A stretch of DNA of 39,826 nucleotides. Source: Bacteroidota bacterium (GTDB taxonomy: Bacteria > Bacteroidota > Bacteroidia > Chitinophagales > Chitinophagaceae). The stretch is taken from positions 1-39,826 of the forward strand of contig JAKQEA010000021.1 of the NCBI GenBank assembly GCA_029558715.1. Direction: 5' to 3'. Positions 15,599-24,666 of this stretch are shown here, piece after piece. A program made the translations under genes and the position numbers. Numbering within the stretch: the stretch's first letter is position 1; each line of letters starts with the position of its first letter. The notes below the pieces were generated by a model. That model made no database searches, was not told the origin of the DNA, and saw nothing but the letters and a program-made list of their open reading frames with translations.

Positions 15599-16588
15599 AT
15601 GCTTAAGACTGCATGCACTTTAACAGGAGATAATTATCAGTTGGTAGCCAGCGATACGCCTGCCAGCAAGAAGAAGATAACTGCCATGGCCCTTGCTATG
15701 ATGGTGCCGATACTGATATGGGTATTTAACGGGTTTATGTTATCGTGGCAGGTACTGGAAACAGGCTTGGGCTGGGCTGTTTTAACGGGAATAGTATGTG
15801 GGATCATAGTATTCTTTGTGGAGAAACTGATAGTAATGGCCAATGGAAACAGCTGGCTGACCTTTTTCAGGGTCTGTATCGGCGTGATTGTAGCTGCGCT
15901 TGGCAGTATCGCTATTGACGAAGTAGTGTTCAAAAAAGATATTGATACCAGTGTCGTTAAATTGAAAGGAAAGGCAATACAGCAGACAAGGGATGAAGCA
16001 GCAACCGCTTTTGAATCTGAGTTTGGATATGCACAGTTAAATGCGACTATTGCTTCAGCAAATTCGGCATATGAATCAGCTGAAAAAGCAGTGATTGACG
16101 AGGCTAACGGCACCTATGGAACAGGGAGACGTGGCGTTGGTAAGATTACCGCATTAAAAGATAAGAAAGCATCAGAAAGAAAAGCTGAACTTGATAAACT
16201 GCTCGCAGAGAAAGCAAAGCTTGACGAAAAAAAACAGGCTATTATAGTAGAAGCAGGCAACACTAGAAGTACTACTTATAATGAAAATGCCCTTCTGATA
16301 CGCATTAAAGCCTTGTTTAAGTTGGTTAAAGAGGACAGCTATATGCTTACAACCTATCTGCTCTTTACATTATTGTTATTCTTTTTTGAATTCCTGGTAG
16401 TGGTACTTAAACTCACCTGGAAGAAGACCAATTATGAGAAGAAACTGGAGATGATAGAGGAGATAGGTTACAGACGAATGGAATTTTTAAAACAAAAAAA
16501 CTCACCGCTTACTGATCCTGGTAATTACATGCCTCGTTTTGAAATGGCCAGACAAGCATTAAAAAAAGGATCTTCATTATATAAATAA
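15599..16588 (+). CDS. DUF4407 family membrane protein
   Basis: Four membrane segments are visible: about residues 28-48, 57-77, 88-106 and 249-270. A long, charged, coiled-coil-forming loop (about 120-240) separates the third and fourth. This arrangement, with the VFFVEKL and SIAIDEVVF segments, fits DUF4407, a family without an established function. The N-terminal and C-terminal ends are probably on the same side, and the coiled-coil loop on the other or extended along the membrane. It is the last gene of the HNH operon and is followed by a 6-bp hairpin at 16593-16608. A membrane-acting effector or anchor within a defence operon is possible but unproven. Confidence 0.85.
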   Translation: MLKTACTLTGDNYQLVASDTPASKKKITAMALAMMVPILIWVFNGFMLSWQVLETGLGWAVLTGIVCGIIVFFVEKLIVMANGNSWLTFFRVCIGVIVAALGSIAIDEVVFKKDIDTSVVKLKGKAIQQTRDEAATAFESEFGYAQLNATIASANSAYESAEKAVIDEANGTYGTGRRGVGKITALKDKKASERKAELDKLLAEKAKLDEKKQAIIVEAGNTRSTTYNENALLIRIKALFKLVKEDSYMLTTYLLFTLLLFFFEFLVVVLKLTWKKTNYEKKLEMIEEIGYRRMEFLKQKNSPLTDPGNYMPRFEMARQALKKGSSLYK

Positions 16589-16707
16589 AAAGCAGTCTAT
16601 TCAGACTGGTTATGCTGAATTATCTCTTGTGTGCATCAATTTTTTTTGTGACTTCATTATTTCAAAAGGATTTATTGCTTTAGCAAAATTTTGATACCCG
16701 GGCTACA

Positions 16708-16735
16708 AAAAGGCGCTGATAAATCAGCGCCTTTT
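16708..16735. terminator. Bidirectional intrinsic terminator
   Basis: A perfect 13-bp inverted repeat, AAAAGGCGCTGAT and its complement, with a 2-nt spacer, is flanked by A-runs and T-runs on either side. It can end both the rightward HNH operon and the leftward hybrid kinase gene. Confidence 0.9.
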
Positions 16736-16748
16736 ATTTAATCTGTTA

Positions 16749-18563
16749 TTAGTTTGTCTTTTGCCTTTCTTTAATCACCAGGGCCCATTTCTTCAAATGG
16801 CTTAATAATTCTTCAAGATTGATTGGTTTGCTGATATAATCATCCATACCAGCCTGCAGACAAGCGTCTCGATCTCCCTGCATAACATTAGCCGTCATCG
16901 CCATTATAACTGGTTGTGTCTCCAGACTGGTTTTCCGTATTTCACGGGTAGCTTCCAGTCCATTCATTTCCGGCATTTGCACATCCATAAGAATGATATC
17001 ATACTTCCCCGCCATGGTCATTTCCACTGCCTCCTTACCGTTGTTAGCCACTCCCGGATGATAGCCCAGCCTGGTCAGTATTTTAATTGCAATTTTCTGA
17101 TTGATAATGTTATCCTCTGCAATCAGTATCTGCAAGGGGTATTGAACAGAAAAATTCTCCTCTATTTTTCCAGGCTCCCTCTTTGGTTCTTCAATCACAG
17201 TTCTTCTACATACGGCAATGATAGCATCCTGTAAAATGTGCTGTCGCAATGGCTTTGTTACGATTTGCTTCACCAGTTGCCGGTCAGATTCAGCTATTGA
17301 ATTACCAGCAGTACTCAAAATTATAACGGGCAGGCGCGGATAACGGACATTTAAAGTTCCTAGTAGCTGTTCGCCATTATTCGTAAGCAGGTCTTTATCA
17401 ATAAGCAGTAAGTCAATATTATTTCGTTGTGATAAAATTTCCATTATCTCCTCACCAGCACTTGTACCAACCGGAGCCATTCCCCATTTCTTAAGCAGCT
17501 TTACAAGAATATCAAGAGAGCTTAGATTATCATCAGCTATTAATACATGTTTACCCCTGAGATCTGTCATGCTTTTTGTCAAATAATTATTTTCAACAGG
17601 TTTATCACTATGACTGAATGGGATATTGAAAATAAATGTACTACCCACACCCAACCGGCTCTTTGCTTTAATATGCCCTCCCAGCAACTCAACCTGCTTT
17701 CTGCACATAACAAGGCCCATGCCGGGTTGCTCCTCTTCATTTTGAAACTCTTTTCCGGAAGCAGTATAAAATAAATCGGCAATCTGATGTTCGGGAATAC
17801 CAACACCACTATCCCGAACTTCAAAACTCAACTCAGACCAGGTATCTTCCTTTTGTACGCAATGTACACTTACTACAATTTCACCCTGTTGTGTAAATTT
17901 TACCGCATTCTCGATGAGATTCATCAAAATATCCCTTAGTCGTTTATTATCACCATTAAGTTGAACAGGCACATCTGAATCAATTTCATACAACAAATCA
18001 ACCCCTGTTTTGCTTGTTTTTGCGGCAAACATTGCTATTACCTCTTCCACACAATCTACCAGCCCGAAATCAATATTATCAAGTTTCTTAGTCCTTTTAT
18101 CAAGCTTTGAGTAGTCCAGTATGTCACTAGCCAGGATATCATTTACTGTTGAAAGTAATTGCTGGCCGCTGTTTCTTATTGTATCAGCATATTCCTTTTG
18201 TTCTTTTGTCAATGAAGTATCATGGAGTAGCGTCGTCATGCCTAAAATACCATTCATAGGTGTGCGGATCTCATGTCCGATGACAGTTAACAGTTCTTGC
18301 TTTGACTGTCTTATTTGTCCCGCTTCTTTTATTGCCCTTTCTTCCTTCAAAATCGACTTGTCAAGGTGTAACTGCAATTCCTCTACCTGTGATTCCAGTT
18401 CTTCCACACTGGAAGACATGGCCATCATCCTGGCATTATAAAAATGATAGATCGTAAAAACAATTATGATACCTACCCCGGCCAGAAACCACCAAATGGA
18501 TAAGTATAAGAGAGCCGAAAGAATGATAAATCCAAAGAAAAAAAAGATATAGAATTTTTTCAT
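16749..18563 (-). CDS. Hybrid sensor histidine kinase with two receiver domains
   Basis: One or two N-terminal membrane segments (about residues 4-40) are followed by a coiled coil (50-90), a HisKA domain with phospho-acceptor His97 in GHEIRTPMNG, and an ATPase domain with N-box NLIENAVKF, G1 DSGVGIP and G2 GMGL. Two receivers follow. The first (about 340-450) keeps ADD, an Asp in LLIDKD and Lys in VTKPL but lacks the usual MP after the Asp. The second (about 480-595) is canonical (ILMDVQMPEMNG, then SKPI). No separate periplasmic sensor or DNA-binding output is present, so signals probably pass to another protein. It lies 39 nt after the 191-residue membrane protein gene, and they are probably co-transcribed. 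Confidence 0.95.
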   Translation of the reverse strand: MKKFYIFFFFGFIILSALLYLSIWWFLAGVGIIIVFTIYHFYNARMMAMSSSVEELESQVEELQLHLDKSILKEERAIKEAGQIRQSKQELLTVIGHEIRTPMNGILGMTTLLHDTSLTKEQKEYADTIRNSGQQLLSTVNDILASDILDYSKLDKRTKKLDNIDFGLVDCVEEVIAMFAAKTSKTGVDLLYEIDSDVPVQLNGDNKRLRDILMNLIENAVKFTQQGEIVVSVHCVQKEDTWSELSFEVRDSGVGIPEHQIADLFYTASGKEFQNEEEQPGMGLVMCRKQVELLGGHIKAKSRLGVGSTFIFNIPFSHSDKPVENNYLTKSMTDLRGKHVLIADDNLSSLDILVKLLKKWGMAPVGTSAGEEIMEILSQRNNIDLLLIDKDLLTNNGEQLLGTLNVRYPRLPVIILSTAGNSIAESDRQLVKQIVTKPLRQHILQDAIIAVCRRTVIEEPKREPGKIEENFSVQYPLQILIAEDNIINQKIAIKILTRLGYHPGVANNGKEAVEMTMAGKYDIILMDVQMPEMNGLEATREIRKTSLETQPVIMAMTANVMQGDRDACLQAGMDDYISKPINLEELLSHLKKWALVIKERQKTN

Positions 18564-18602
18564 AGTTGCTGGTTAGTCAATTAATAATCCTGTGATACTT
18601 TA

Positions 18603-19178
18603 TTAATCTTCCACTTCCGTTAATACCACTTCGCCTTTTTCTAATTTCTCAAGTACAGAAATATCTTTCAAAAAAGGGTTCCAGTAAAAAATCAGGCGGT
18701 CAATTGGCTTCCATAATATTACCCAACTAAATACATCCAGGCTATTGCTGAGCCCCGAATGAAGAGAGCTTTCTTCACCCTTCAATAGCAACGGGAGTAT
18801 CCAGTGACAGATCATTACTACTGACATACTCACAAATAGTAACATATAGGTTCTGCGCCTGAAGTTTTCAAAATCATGCGCCATTTTTGCTTTGGCTTCT
18901 GAGAAATGCCTGCGTATGGCATACATCAATGGCTCTGCATTTTGCTTATCTGATTCATTCCTGTAGTTTATTTTATAAAAGATCTTTGAGTCCCGCTTAG
19001 CCGAGCGGACGCAGTTCATTAAGTATTGCTCAAACTCATGATTCAACTGCCTTTTATAAAGGGGAGACGAGTCCTGTGGATTATAATATCCCCTCAGGAT
19101 ATCCCGGTCGAGGGATAAAAAAATATTGATCTTTTTCGAAAGCGACTTTCTCATAGTGGTGGCGAATGAAGAAATCAT
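18603..19178 (-). CDS. Uncharacterised protein with one or two membrane segments
   Basis: I do not recognise the family. The first 115 residues are soluble, basic and helical. A clear membrane segment lies at about 108-130 (YMLLFVSMSVVMICHWILPL). A second, weaker hydrophobic segment (FSWVILWKPIDRLIFYW) follows at about 149-165, and then an acidic tail. ATG at 19178 overlaps an inverted repeat; an internal ATG at 19154 (MRKSLSKK) is possible. The gene precedes the hybrid kinase by 39 nt on the same strand, which suggests a shared operon and perhaps a membrane partner of the kinase. Function unknown. Confidence 0.7.
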   Translation of the reverse strand: MISSFATTMRKSLSKKINIFLSLDRDILRGYYNPQDSSPLYKRQLNHEFEQYLMNCVRSAKRDSKIFYKINYRNESDKQNAEPLMYAIRRHFSEAKAKMAHDFENFRRRTYMLLFVSMSVVMICHWILPLLLKGEESSLHSGLSNSLDVFSWVILWKPIDRLIFYWNPFLKDISVLEKLEKGEVVLTEVED

Positions 19179-19501
19179 TCCGGACAGCTTATATACAAGT
19201 GTTATCCGGAATTTTCACTATTACTACAACGTATAGATGGCTATTTATTAGAAAGTTGGGTATTCTTTTTTAAAGTATAAGTGTATACCAGTAAAAAGGA
19301 TAATTGCTTTCTTCTATTTAGCCAAATAAGTTATGCTGGTTCATCGTGCAATCAGAATAAACAAACAATATTACCGTTCAGCTTGTGTAAAATCCAATTT
19401 TGAAGGAACAGTTTTAGAAAGTGAAAGCTGATTTTGATATAAGAGGCAAGGCTCAGTATTAAAATCAAGATCCTTCACCGCTGTTACTAAACTATCCATT
19501 C
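19179..19501. other. Intergenic region between divergent signalling operons
   Basis: The stretch of 323 bp is AT-rich and holds no credible gene. At its left edge is an inverted repeat, ATTCCGGA (19177-19184) and TCCGGAAT (19205-19212), overlapping the start of the 191-residue protein gene; it could be an operator. TTTG at 19399-19402 and TGATTTTG at 19429-19436 resemble promoter boxes for the rightward kinase operon, but their 26-nt spacing is wide. I see nothing else of note. Confidence 0.5.
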
Positions 19502-20722
19502 ATGGGAAACCACCTTACCCAAACAGAAGACAAACTCTTCATGCTTATGAAACATTCCTCCCACGGAATGGCCGAAATAGACATGACGGGTTCTATCCTC
19601 AACCTGAATGCAAGGGCAGAAATTGCGCTGGCACCCGTTATTACCCGGCATGACATTACCAGCAATAATTTTTATGACATCATAACTGCCGCCGACCCGG
19701 AGCTTGCTGCTACGATCAGACAATACATTGAAGAAACTGACAATCACGAAGAACAAAAAGCATCTTCCTTTGTCTTTTCCACCGGAACCGGAAAGAATGA
19801 AAAACACTTTACACTCCATATTGTTAAGCTATCACCGGAAAGTATACTGCTCAGCTTTGAAGAAAGTACAGAAAAAATTAAAAAGGAACGATTGTTAAAA
19901 CAGGCTATCCTGGAAAAAAATGTATTACAGGGAAAGTTTGAGATCGCTTCAAATGTACTGCATGATATAGGTAACGCAGTGGTTGGCTTCTCTTCCTATC
20001 TCACCCGCATAAAACGACTGCTTGAAACAGATCATTCTGAGAACCTTCAGAACCTGGTTGGTTTTTTTGAACAACAAAGAGCTGCCATGTCTGCTGCTAT
20101 CGGGGATACAAAATCTGATGCCTTAGTGAAAATACTCAGCGGTATAGCACAAACACAAAGAAGTAACCAGTCCGATATCAGTAAATCAATAACAGAGCAA
20201 CAGCATATCATTACGCATATCCAGGAGATATTGAATATCCAGCGTCAATATATAAATGGCAGCAGGCACGAAGAAAAGCCTGTCTCTCTTACCAGCATAA
20301 TTAATGACTGTATGGCCATGCTTTATGCATCCCTTAATAAAAGAAACATCGTTGTTTCACAAAACATTCCTGATGAAGTATCCCTTATAAAAGGAGATCG
20401 CACCAAATTGATGCAGGTAATTCTCAATGTACTCAAGAATAGTATTGAGGCAATTGACATTTATGCTGTAGATAAAACAATTTCAATCGATATAGTAAAT
20501 CAACCGGATGTACTGGTGTTACAAATTAAAGACAGCGGCAAAGGTTTTGACGCAGAAACAGGCAAAAAGCTTTTTACCCGTGGCTTCACTACCAAATCAT
20601 CGGGATCCGGACTTGGACTTGACCATTGCCGGGCCATTCTGGAAAGTCACCAGGCCAGTATTGATATTACCAGCGAAGGACCCGGCAAAGGAGCATTAAC
20701 TAATATAAAATTTAATCTGTAA
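19502..20722 (+). CDS. PAS-like sensor histidine kinase with HDIGN H-box
   Basis: A cytoplasmic N-terminal domain (about 1-125) looks like PAS. The dimerisation helix carries the presumed phospho-acceptor His154 in VLHDIGNAVVGFSSYL, which departs from the standard HE[IL]R[TN]P box. A long second helix (about 180-260) follows, then a complete ATPase domain: N-box ILNVLKNSIEAI, G1 DSGKGF, F-box LFTRGFTT, and G2 GSGLGL. No membrane segment is present. It is the first gene of an operon with a receiver-kinase (41-nt gap) and a paralogous membrane-bound kinase. The downstream receiver (Asp94 of the next protein) is its natural partner, by inference. Confidence 0.92.
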   Translation: MGNHLTQTEDKLFMLMKHSSHGMAEIDMTGSILNLNARAEIALAPVITRHDITSNNFYDIITAADPELAATIRQYIEETDNHEEQKASSFVFSTGTGKNEKHFTLHIVKLSPESILLSFEESTEKIKKERLLKQAILEKNVLQGKFEIASNVLHDIGNAVVGFSSYLTRIKRLLETDHSENLQNLVGFFEQQRAAMSAAIGDTKSDALVKILSGIAQTQRSNQSDISKSITEQQHIITHIQEILNIQRQYINGSRHEEKPVSLTSIINDCMAMLYASLNKRNIVVSQNIPDEVSLIKGDRTKLMQVILNVLKNSIEAIDIYAVDKTISIDIVNQPDVLVLQIKDSGKGFDAETGKKLFTRGFTTKSSGSGLGLDHCRAILESHQASIDITSEGPGKGALTNIKFNL

Positions 20723-20763
20723 GCTAACATCACAATCCATCTTTTACAATAAAATCCAATACT

Positions 20764-22341
20764 ATGAAAGAAGCAGCAAATACATCCGTTTTAGTGATTG
20801 ACGATGAAGAATTGGTCAGGAATGACATTGAAGAAATCCTCATGCCAAGGAAAAGCACAGCAGAAAATGAAAGTGTAGGGCTGGCAGCCAGTATCCTTTT
20901 TAACACTCCGTCATCACCAGCAAACAAAAGAAAAAGCAATATTCCCAGTTTTACCGTGCATAAAGCTGCCAATGGCATGGAAGGACTCGAAATGGTAAAA
21001 AGATCTGTGTCCAAAGGCGCTCCCTATGCTGTAATATTTCTTGATATGCGTATGCCGGGATGGGATGGAATGGAAACAGCTGAGCAAATAAGAAAATTTG
21101 ATACCAAAGCAGAGATCATTTTTGTAACAGCCTTCAGTGATAACTCAATTGATGATATAGTGGCGAGGGCCGGTCAGAATGTTGGCTATCATTGCAAGCC
21201 ATATGCCTCAGAAGAAATTACGCAACTGGCAACAAAAGCTGTAACTGATTATAACAAGCTGCGAAACCTGGAAAAGCTGATTCAGACCATTTCCTCCATT
21301 TCAGTCAATGAACAGCACCTGACATCATTACTGAGAAATATATTGGACCAACTGGTTACTTATGTTGAAACAGATATGGCCTTGCTGGGAAAACTACACG
21401 ACAACGCTGAGTATGAAAAGCTATTCTCTATTGGCGCCATTGAAGAAAAAATAGACCTGAGAGAATTAATTGCCCGTGTAAAGTCAGCCCAGGTAGCTGA
21501 TGGATCAGTAGTGCAACTCGGTGATGTTGTACTGGCACGCCTGAATAATTATTCCATTTTTGCTGTGCTGAAAGACCATGAACAGTTAAAAACAGAAAAA
21601 CTGTACTTGCTGAAACTATTTGTACTAAATGCGGCAAAGGCTATACACAATGCTGAATTACACGAAAAATTACTTCAGAAAGAAAAATTATCTGCCGTTG
21701 GTAAAGCGGTGAGTATGATGATGCATGACCTCCGCTCTCCGATTAAAAACATTAAAGTGCTCACTGATATGATGCGCCAGGAACATCCGGGCAATGAATG
21801 GCTGGATATGATAGATGAATGTGGCACACAAGCTTCAGAAATATTTGAAGACTTTCTTGACTTTATTAAAGAAACCCCGGTAAAAAAACTACCTGTAAGC
21901 CTGAACAAAGTAATAGACGAGGCGCTAAAATCTACCGAGGGCCGCAATACAAATGGACTGGTAACCATTCACAAAAACATTCCTGATAACCTGATGACAG
22001 AAGGTGATGAAAGCAAGTTGAAAAGAGTTTTTATAAACCTGCTGAACAATTCCATTGATGCCCTGACGGATAATAAAATATTTCAACCAAGTATAGACAT
22101 TACTGCGAAAACAGATAAAACTGACAACCATGTTACTATCTCGGTACATGACAATGGGCTTGGAATTCATCCCGAGATCATTAAAACTCTTTTTGAACCC
22201 TTTGTTACCAAACAAAAGAGCAATGGCACGGGCCTGGGGTTAGCCATTGTTAAACAGTATATAACAGCGCATGGAGGTGAGATTAAAGCAGATAATAATA
22301 ATGGAGCTGTATTTACTATCACCATTCCTCTAAAAAAATAA
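20764..22341 (+). CDS. Receiver-histidine kinase hybrid (REC at N-terminus)
   Basis: The N-terminal receiver domain has IDDEE, phospho-acceptor Asp94 in FLDMRMPGWDGMET, and Lys in CKPY. An insertion of roughly 30 residues (about 30-62) lies between the first helix and second strand, a feature of a known receiver-kinase subfamily. A GAF-like middle (about 165-300) leads to a HisKA helix with His321 in MMHDLRSPIKNI and an intact ATPase domain (N-box NLLNNSIDAL, G1 DNGLGIHP, G2 GTGLGLAI). It lacks a DNA-binding output. The position between two HDIGN-type kinases suggests phosphorelay among the three products. Which one drives the others is unknown. Confidence 0.93.
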   Translation: MKEAANTSVLVIDDEELVRNDIEEILMPRKSTAENESVGLAASILFNTPSSPANKRKSNIPSFTVHKAANGMEGLEMVKRSVSKGAPYAVIFLDMRMPGWDGMETAEQIRKFDTKAEIIFVTAFSDNSIDDIVARAGQNVGYHCKPYASEEITQLATKAVTDYNKLRNLEKLIQTISSISVNEQHLTSLLRNILDQLVTYVETDMALLGKLHDNAEYEKLFSIGAIEEKIDLRELIARVKSAQVADGSVVQLGDVVLARLNNYSIFAVLKDHEQLKTEKLYLLKLFVLNAAKAIHNAELHEKLLQKEKLSAVGKAVSMMMHDLRSPIKNIKVLTDMMRQEHPGNEWLDMIDECGTQASEIFEDFLDFIKETPVKKLPVSLNKVIDEALKSTEGRNTNGLVTIHKNIPDNLMTEGDESKLKRVFINLLNNSIDALTDNKIFQPSIDITAKTDKTDNHVTISVHDNGLGIHPEIIKTLFEPFVTKQKSNGTGLGLAIVKQYITAHGGEIKADNNNGAVFTITIPLKK

Positions 22342-22386
22342 ACATCACTTCATCAAAGAACCAGCAGTTGAAAAATCAATAGTGCG

Positions 22387-24639
22387 ATGATGGAAGCCAT
22401 AATTGAAAATCATATTGACACGATCCCAAAGCCTGAAGATATCCCTTTCAGGCACCGTATCAAAAGACGATCCGACAGGCTGATGAACCATTTCCTGGCC
22501 ATTTATTTTGTCGGAGGGTTTATTTGCGCAACATTCTACAATACCTGGCTTGTAGCTACAGGTGGCGGGCTTATATATCTGCTTATTTACTATTCAGTAA
22601 AATTCGGCATCCCTGAATCAAACCTGTACCAGTATGTACTAAGTGGCATACTTGGTCTCTTTATGGTTCAATATATCTACCAGATGCATGGTATGTTTGA
22701 AATATACTTTTTTGCTTTTGTAGGGAGTGCTATTCTCATCATGTATCAAAACTGGAAACTGCAAATACCTCTTTTCCTGATTGTAGTTGTACACCTTGCC
22801 ATCTTTGGCTATCATCAGAATACAGGTTTTGATAACCCCTATTTCAAACAATTAAATTCCCTGGAACTTGAAAGATTCATACTGCATATACTTCTTGTTG
22901 CACTGGTATTCTATATCTGTGGCTTATGGGGTTATCTCCTGAATAAATACAGCGAAATACAAGTGGTGCAAACCACAGAAATGAAAAGACTGCAGATGGA
23001 TGCCCTGCTTGCAGCTAAGGAACAGGCTGCTATTGAAAGTAATAAGCGTTTTAGTTATGCGGCTATGGCGACATCAGATGCTATCTGGGACCGTAACTAT
23101 GCAGAAGATGCAGTTTTCTGGGGAGATGGTTACCGTAAACTTTTCGGCTATCACAATAATATTCCGGAAACAACCTCAGTAAGTTTCTGGGCTTCAAAAG
23201 TACATCCCGATGACCTGGCAAGAGTAACAAGAACAACTCTTGATGCCAAAGAGAACCCGCAGGCCAATGGCTGGTCTTGTGAATACCGGTTCTTAAAAGC
23301 GAATGGTGAATATGCTTTCGTAAGAGAAAAAGCTTTAATACTCAGGGATGAGAAAGGAATACCCTGCAGAACTATTGGCGCCCTTCAGGATATAACGGAG
23401 ATCAAGAAAAATGAACTGATGCTAAAGGAGCTAAACGAAAATCTTGAAAAGGAGAAATATTATCTTGATTGTTTAATGGATAATATGCCTGATGCCATTT
23501 ACTTCAAGGACAAGGAAAGTAAGTTCCTCCGGGTGAGTAAATATATGGTAAGCAAACACCTTGCTGATGTTCCCGGTGCTTCCGAAAAAGATCTGATTGG
23601 TAAATCTGATTTTGATTTTGCAGATAAAGAACATGCCCTCGAGGCTTATAAAGATGAACAGGAAATTCAGCAAACAAGAAATCCGAAAATTGACTATATC
23701 GAAAAAGAAGTAAAAGAAGATGGATCAGAAAGATGGGTTGCCACTACCAAGCTTCCATTGATCAACCCACAAGGTGAAGTAGTGGGTACATTCGGTATAT
23801 CCAGGGATATCACCAATGTAAAATTGCTCGAAAAACAACAGCATGATGCGATGCTGGAGAAAGCAGTTGCACAGGGAAAATTTGAAATTGCTTCTGAAGT
23901 GATGCATGATATTGGAAATGCTGTTGTAGGCTTTGGTTCTTATCTTACCCGAATCAAACGGCTGCAGGAAAAAGATCATTCCGAAAGGCTACTGCATCTG
24001 TCGCATTTTTTTGAAGAACAAAAAGCATCGCTTTCTTCAGCCATAGGTGATAATAAAGCAGAAGCCGTTATCAAATTACTTACCGGCATTGCCGAAACGC
24101 AAAAAAACAACCAGGAAGAAATCACCCATTCTATATCAGAGCAGTTGGGTATCATTGGCAATATTGAAGAAATACTGAACATTCAGCGGCAATATATTTC
24201 CGGTCATGAAACAAAGGAAAGAAAACAGGCCAATATCAAAAATATCATTAATGATAGTCTTTCCATGCTTTTCTCCACTATTGATAAAATGGCCGTAAAT
24301 GTTTACCTGAATGTTGAGGAAGAACTTCCACTGATTAAAGGCGACCGCACCAAACTGATGCAACTGATACTTAATGTTCTGAAAAACAGTATTGACGCTG
24401 TTGAAGCCAATCCTGATGAAAAAAGTATTTGTATTAACGCCTACACTGATGCCAAAAAGCTGATACTGCAAGTAAAGGATAATGGCAGAAGACCAATAAG
24501 CGAATCCTCCGATGCTGGACAAAGCCTGAATAATTGCCGGGCTATAGTAGAAAGTCATGAAGGCACCCTGGATATCAGCAGTGAAGGACCAGGCAAAGGA
24601 ACACTCATCACTATAGGCTTCAAAATACAGGCCGCCTAG
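22387..24639 (+). CDS. Membrane PAS-PAS histidine kinase with degenerate ATP-lid
   Basis: Roughly six hydrophobic segments occupy residues 33-195. A coiled linker follows, then a PAS-PAC pair (about 215-345, with RTIGALQDITEIKK) and a second PAS (about 355-480, ending TFGISRDITNVK). His507 lies in VMHDIGNAVVGFGSYL, nearly identical to the H-box of the 406-residue kinase upstream, so the two are paralogues. The N-box ILNVLKNSIDAV is intact. The G1 motif, however, is DNGRR, and the F-box and G2 (GLGL) are missing: about a dozen residues are deleted and replaced by SSDAGQSLNN. ATP binding or lid closure is therefore doubtful. Two ATGs (22387, 22390) are possible starts. Confidence 0.9.
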   Translation: MMEAIIENHIDTIPKPEDIPFRHRIKRRSDRLMNHFLAIYFVGGFICATFYNTWLVATGGGLIYLLIYYSVKFGIPESNLYQYVLSGILGLFMVQYIYQMHGMFEIYFFAFVGSAILIMYQNWKLQIPLFLIVVVHLAIFGYHQNTGFDNPYFKQLNSLELERFILHILLVALVFYICGLWGYLLNKYSEIQVVQTTEMKRLQMDALLAAKEQAAIESNKRFSYAAMATSDAIWDRNYAEDAVFWGDGYRKLFGYHNNIPETTSVSFWASKVHPDDLARVTRTTLDAKENPQANGWSCEYRFLKANGEYAFVREKALILRDEKGIPCRTIGALQDITEIKKNELMLKELNENLEKEKYYLDCLMDNMPDAIYFKDKESKFLRVSKYMVSKHLADVPGASEKDLIGKSDFDFADKEHALEAYKDEQEIQQTRNPKIDYIEKEVKEDGSERWVATTKLPLINPQGEVVGTFGISRDITNVKLLEKQQHDAMLEKAVAQGKFEIASEVMHDIGNAVVGFGSYLTRIKRLQEKDHSERLLHLSHFFEEQKASLSSAIGDNKAEAVIKLLTGIAETQKNNQEEITHSISEQLGIIGNIEEILNIQRQYISGHETKERKQANIKNIINDSLSMLFSTIDKMAVNVYLNVEEELPLIKGDRTKLMQLILNVLKNSIDAVEANPDEKSICINAYTDAKKLILQVKDNGRRPISESSDAGQSLNNCRAIVESHEGTLDISSEGPGKGTLITIGFKIQAA

Positions 24640-24666
24640 CCGGCAGAACAGGTAACAATGCTATTT

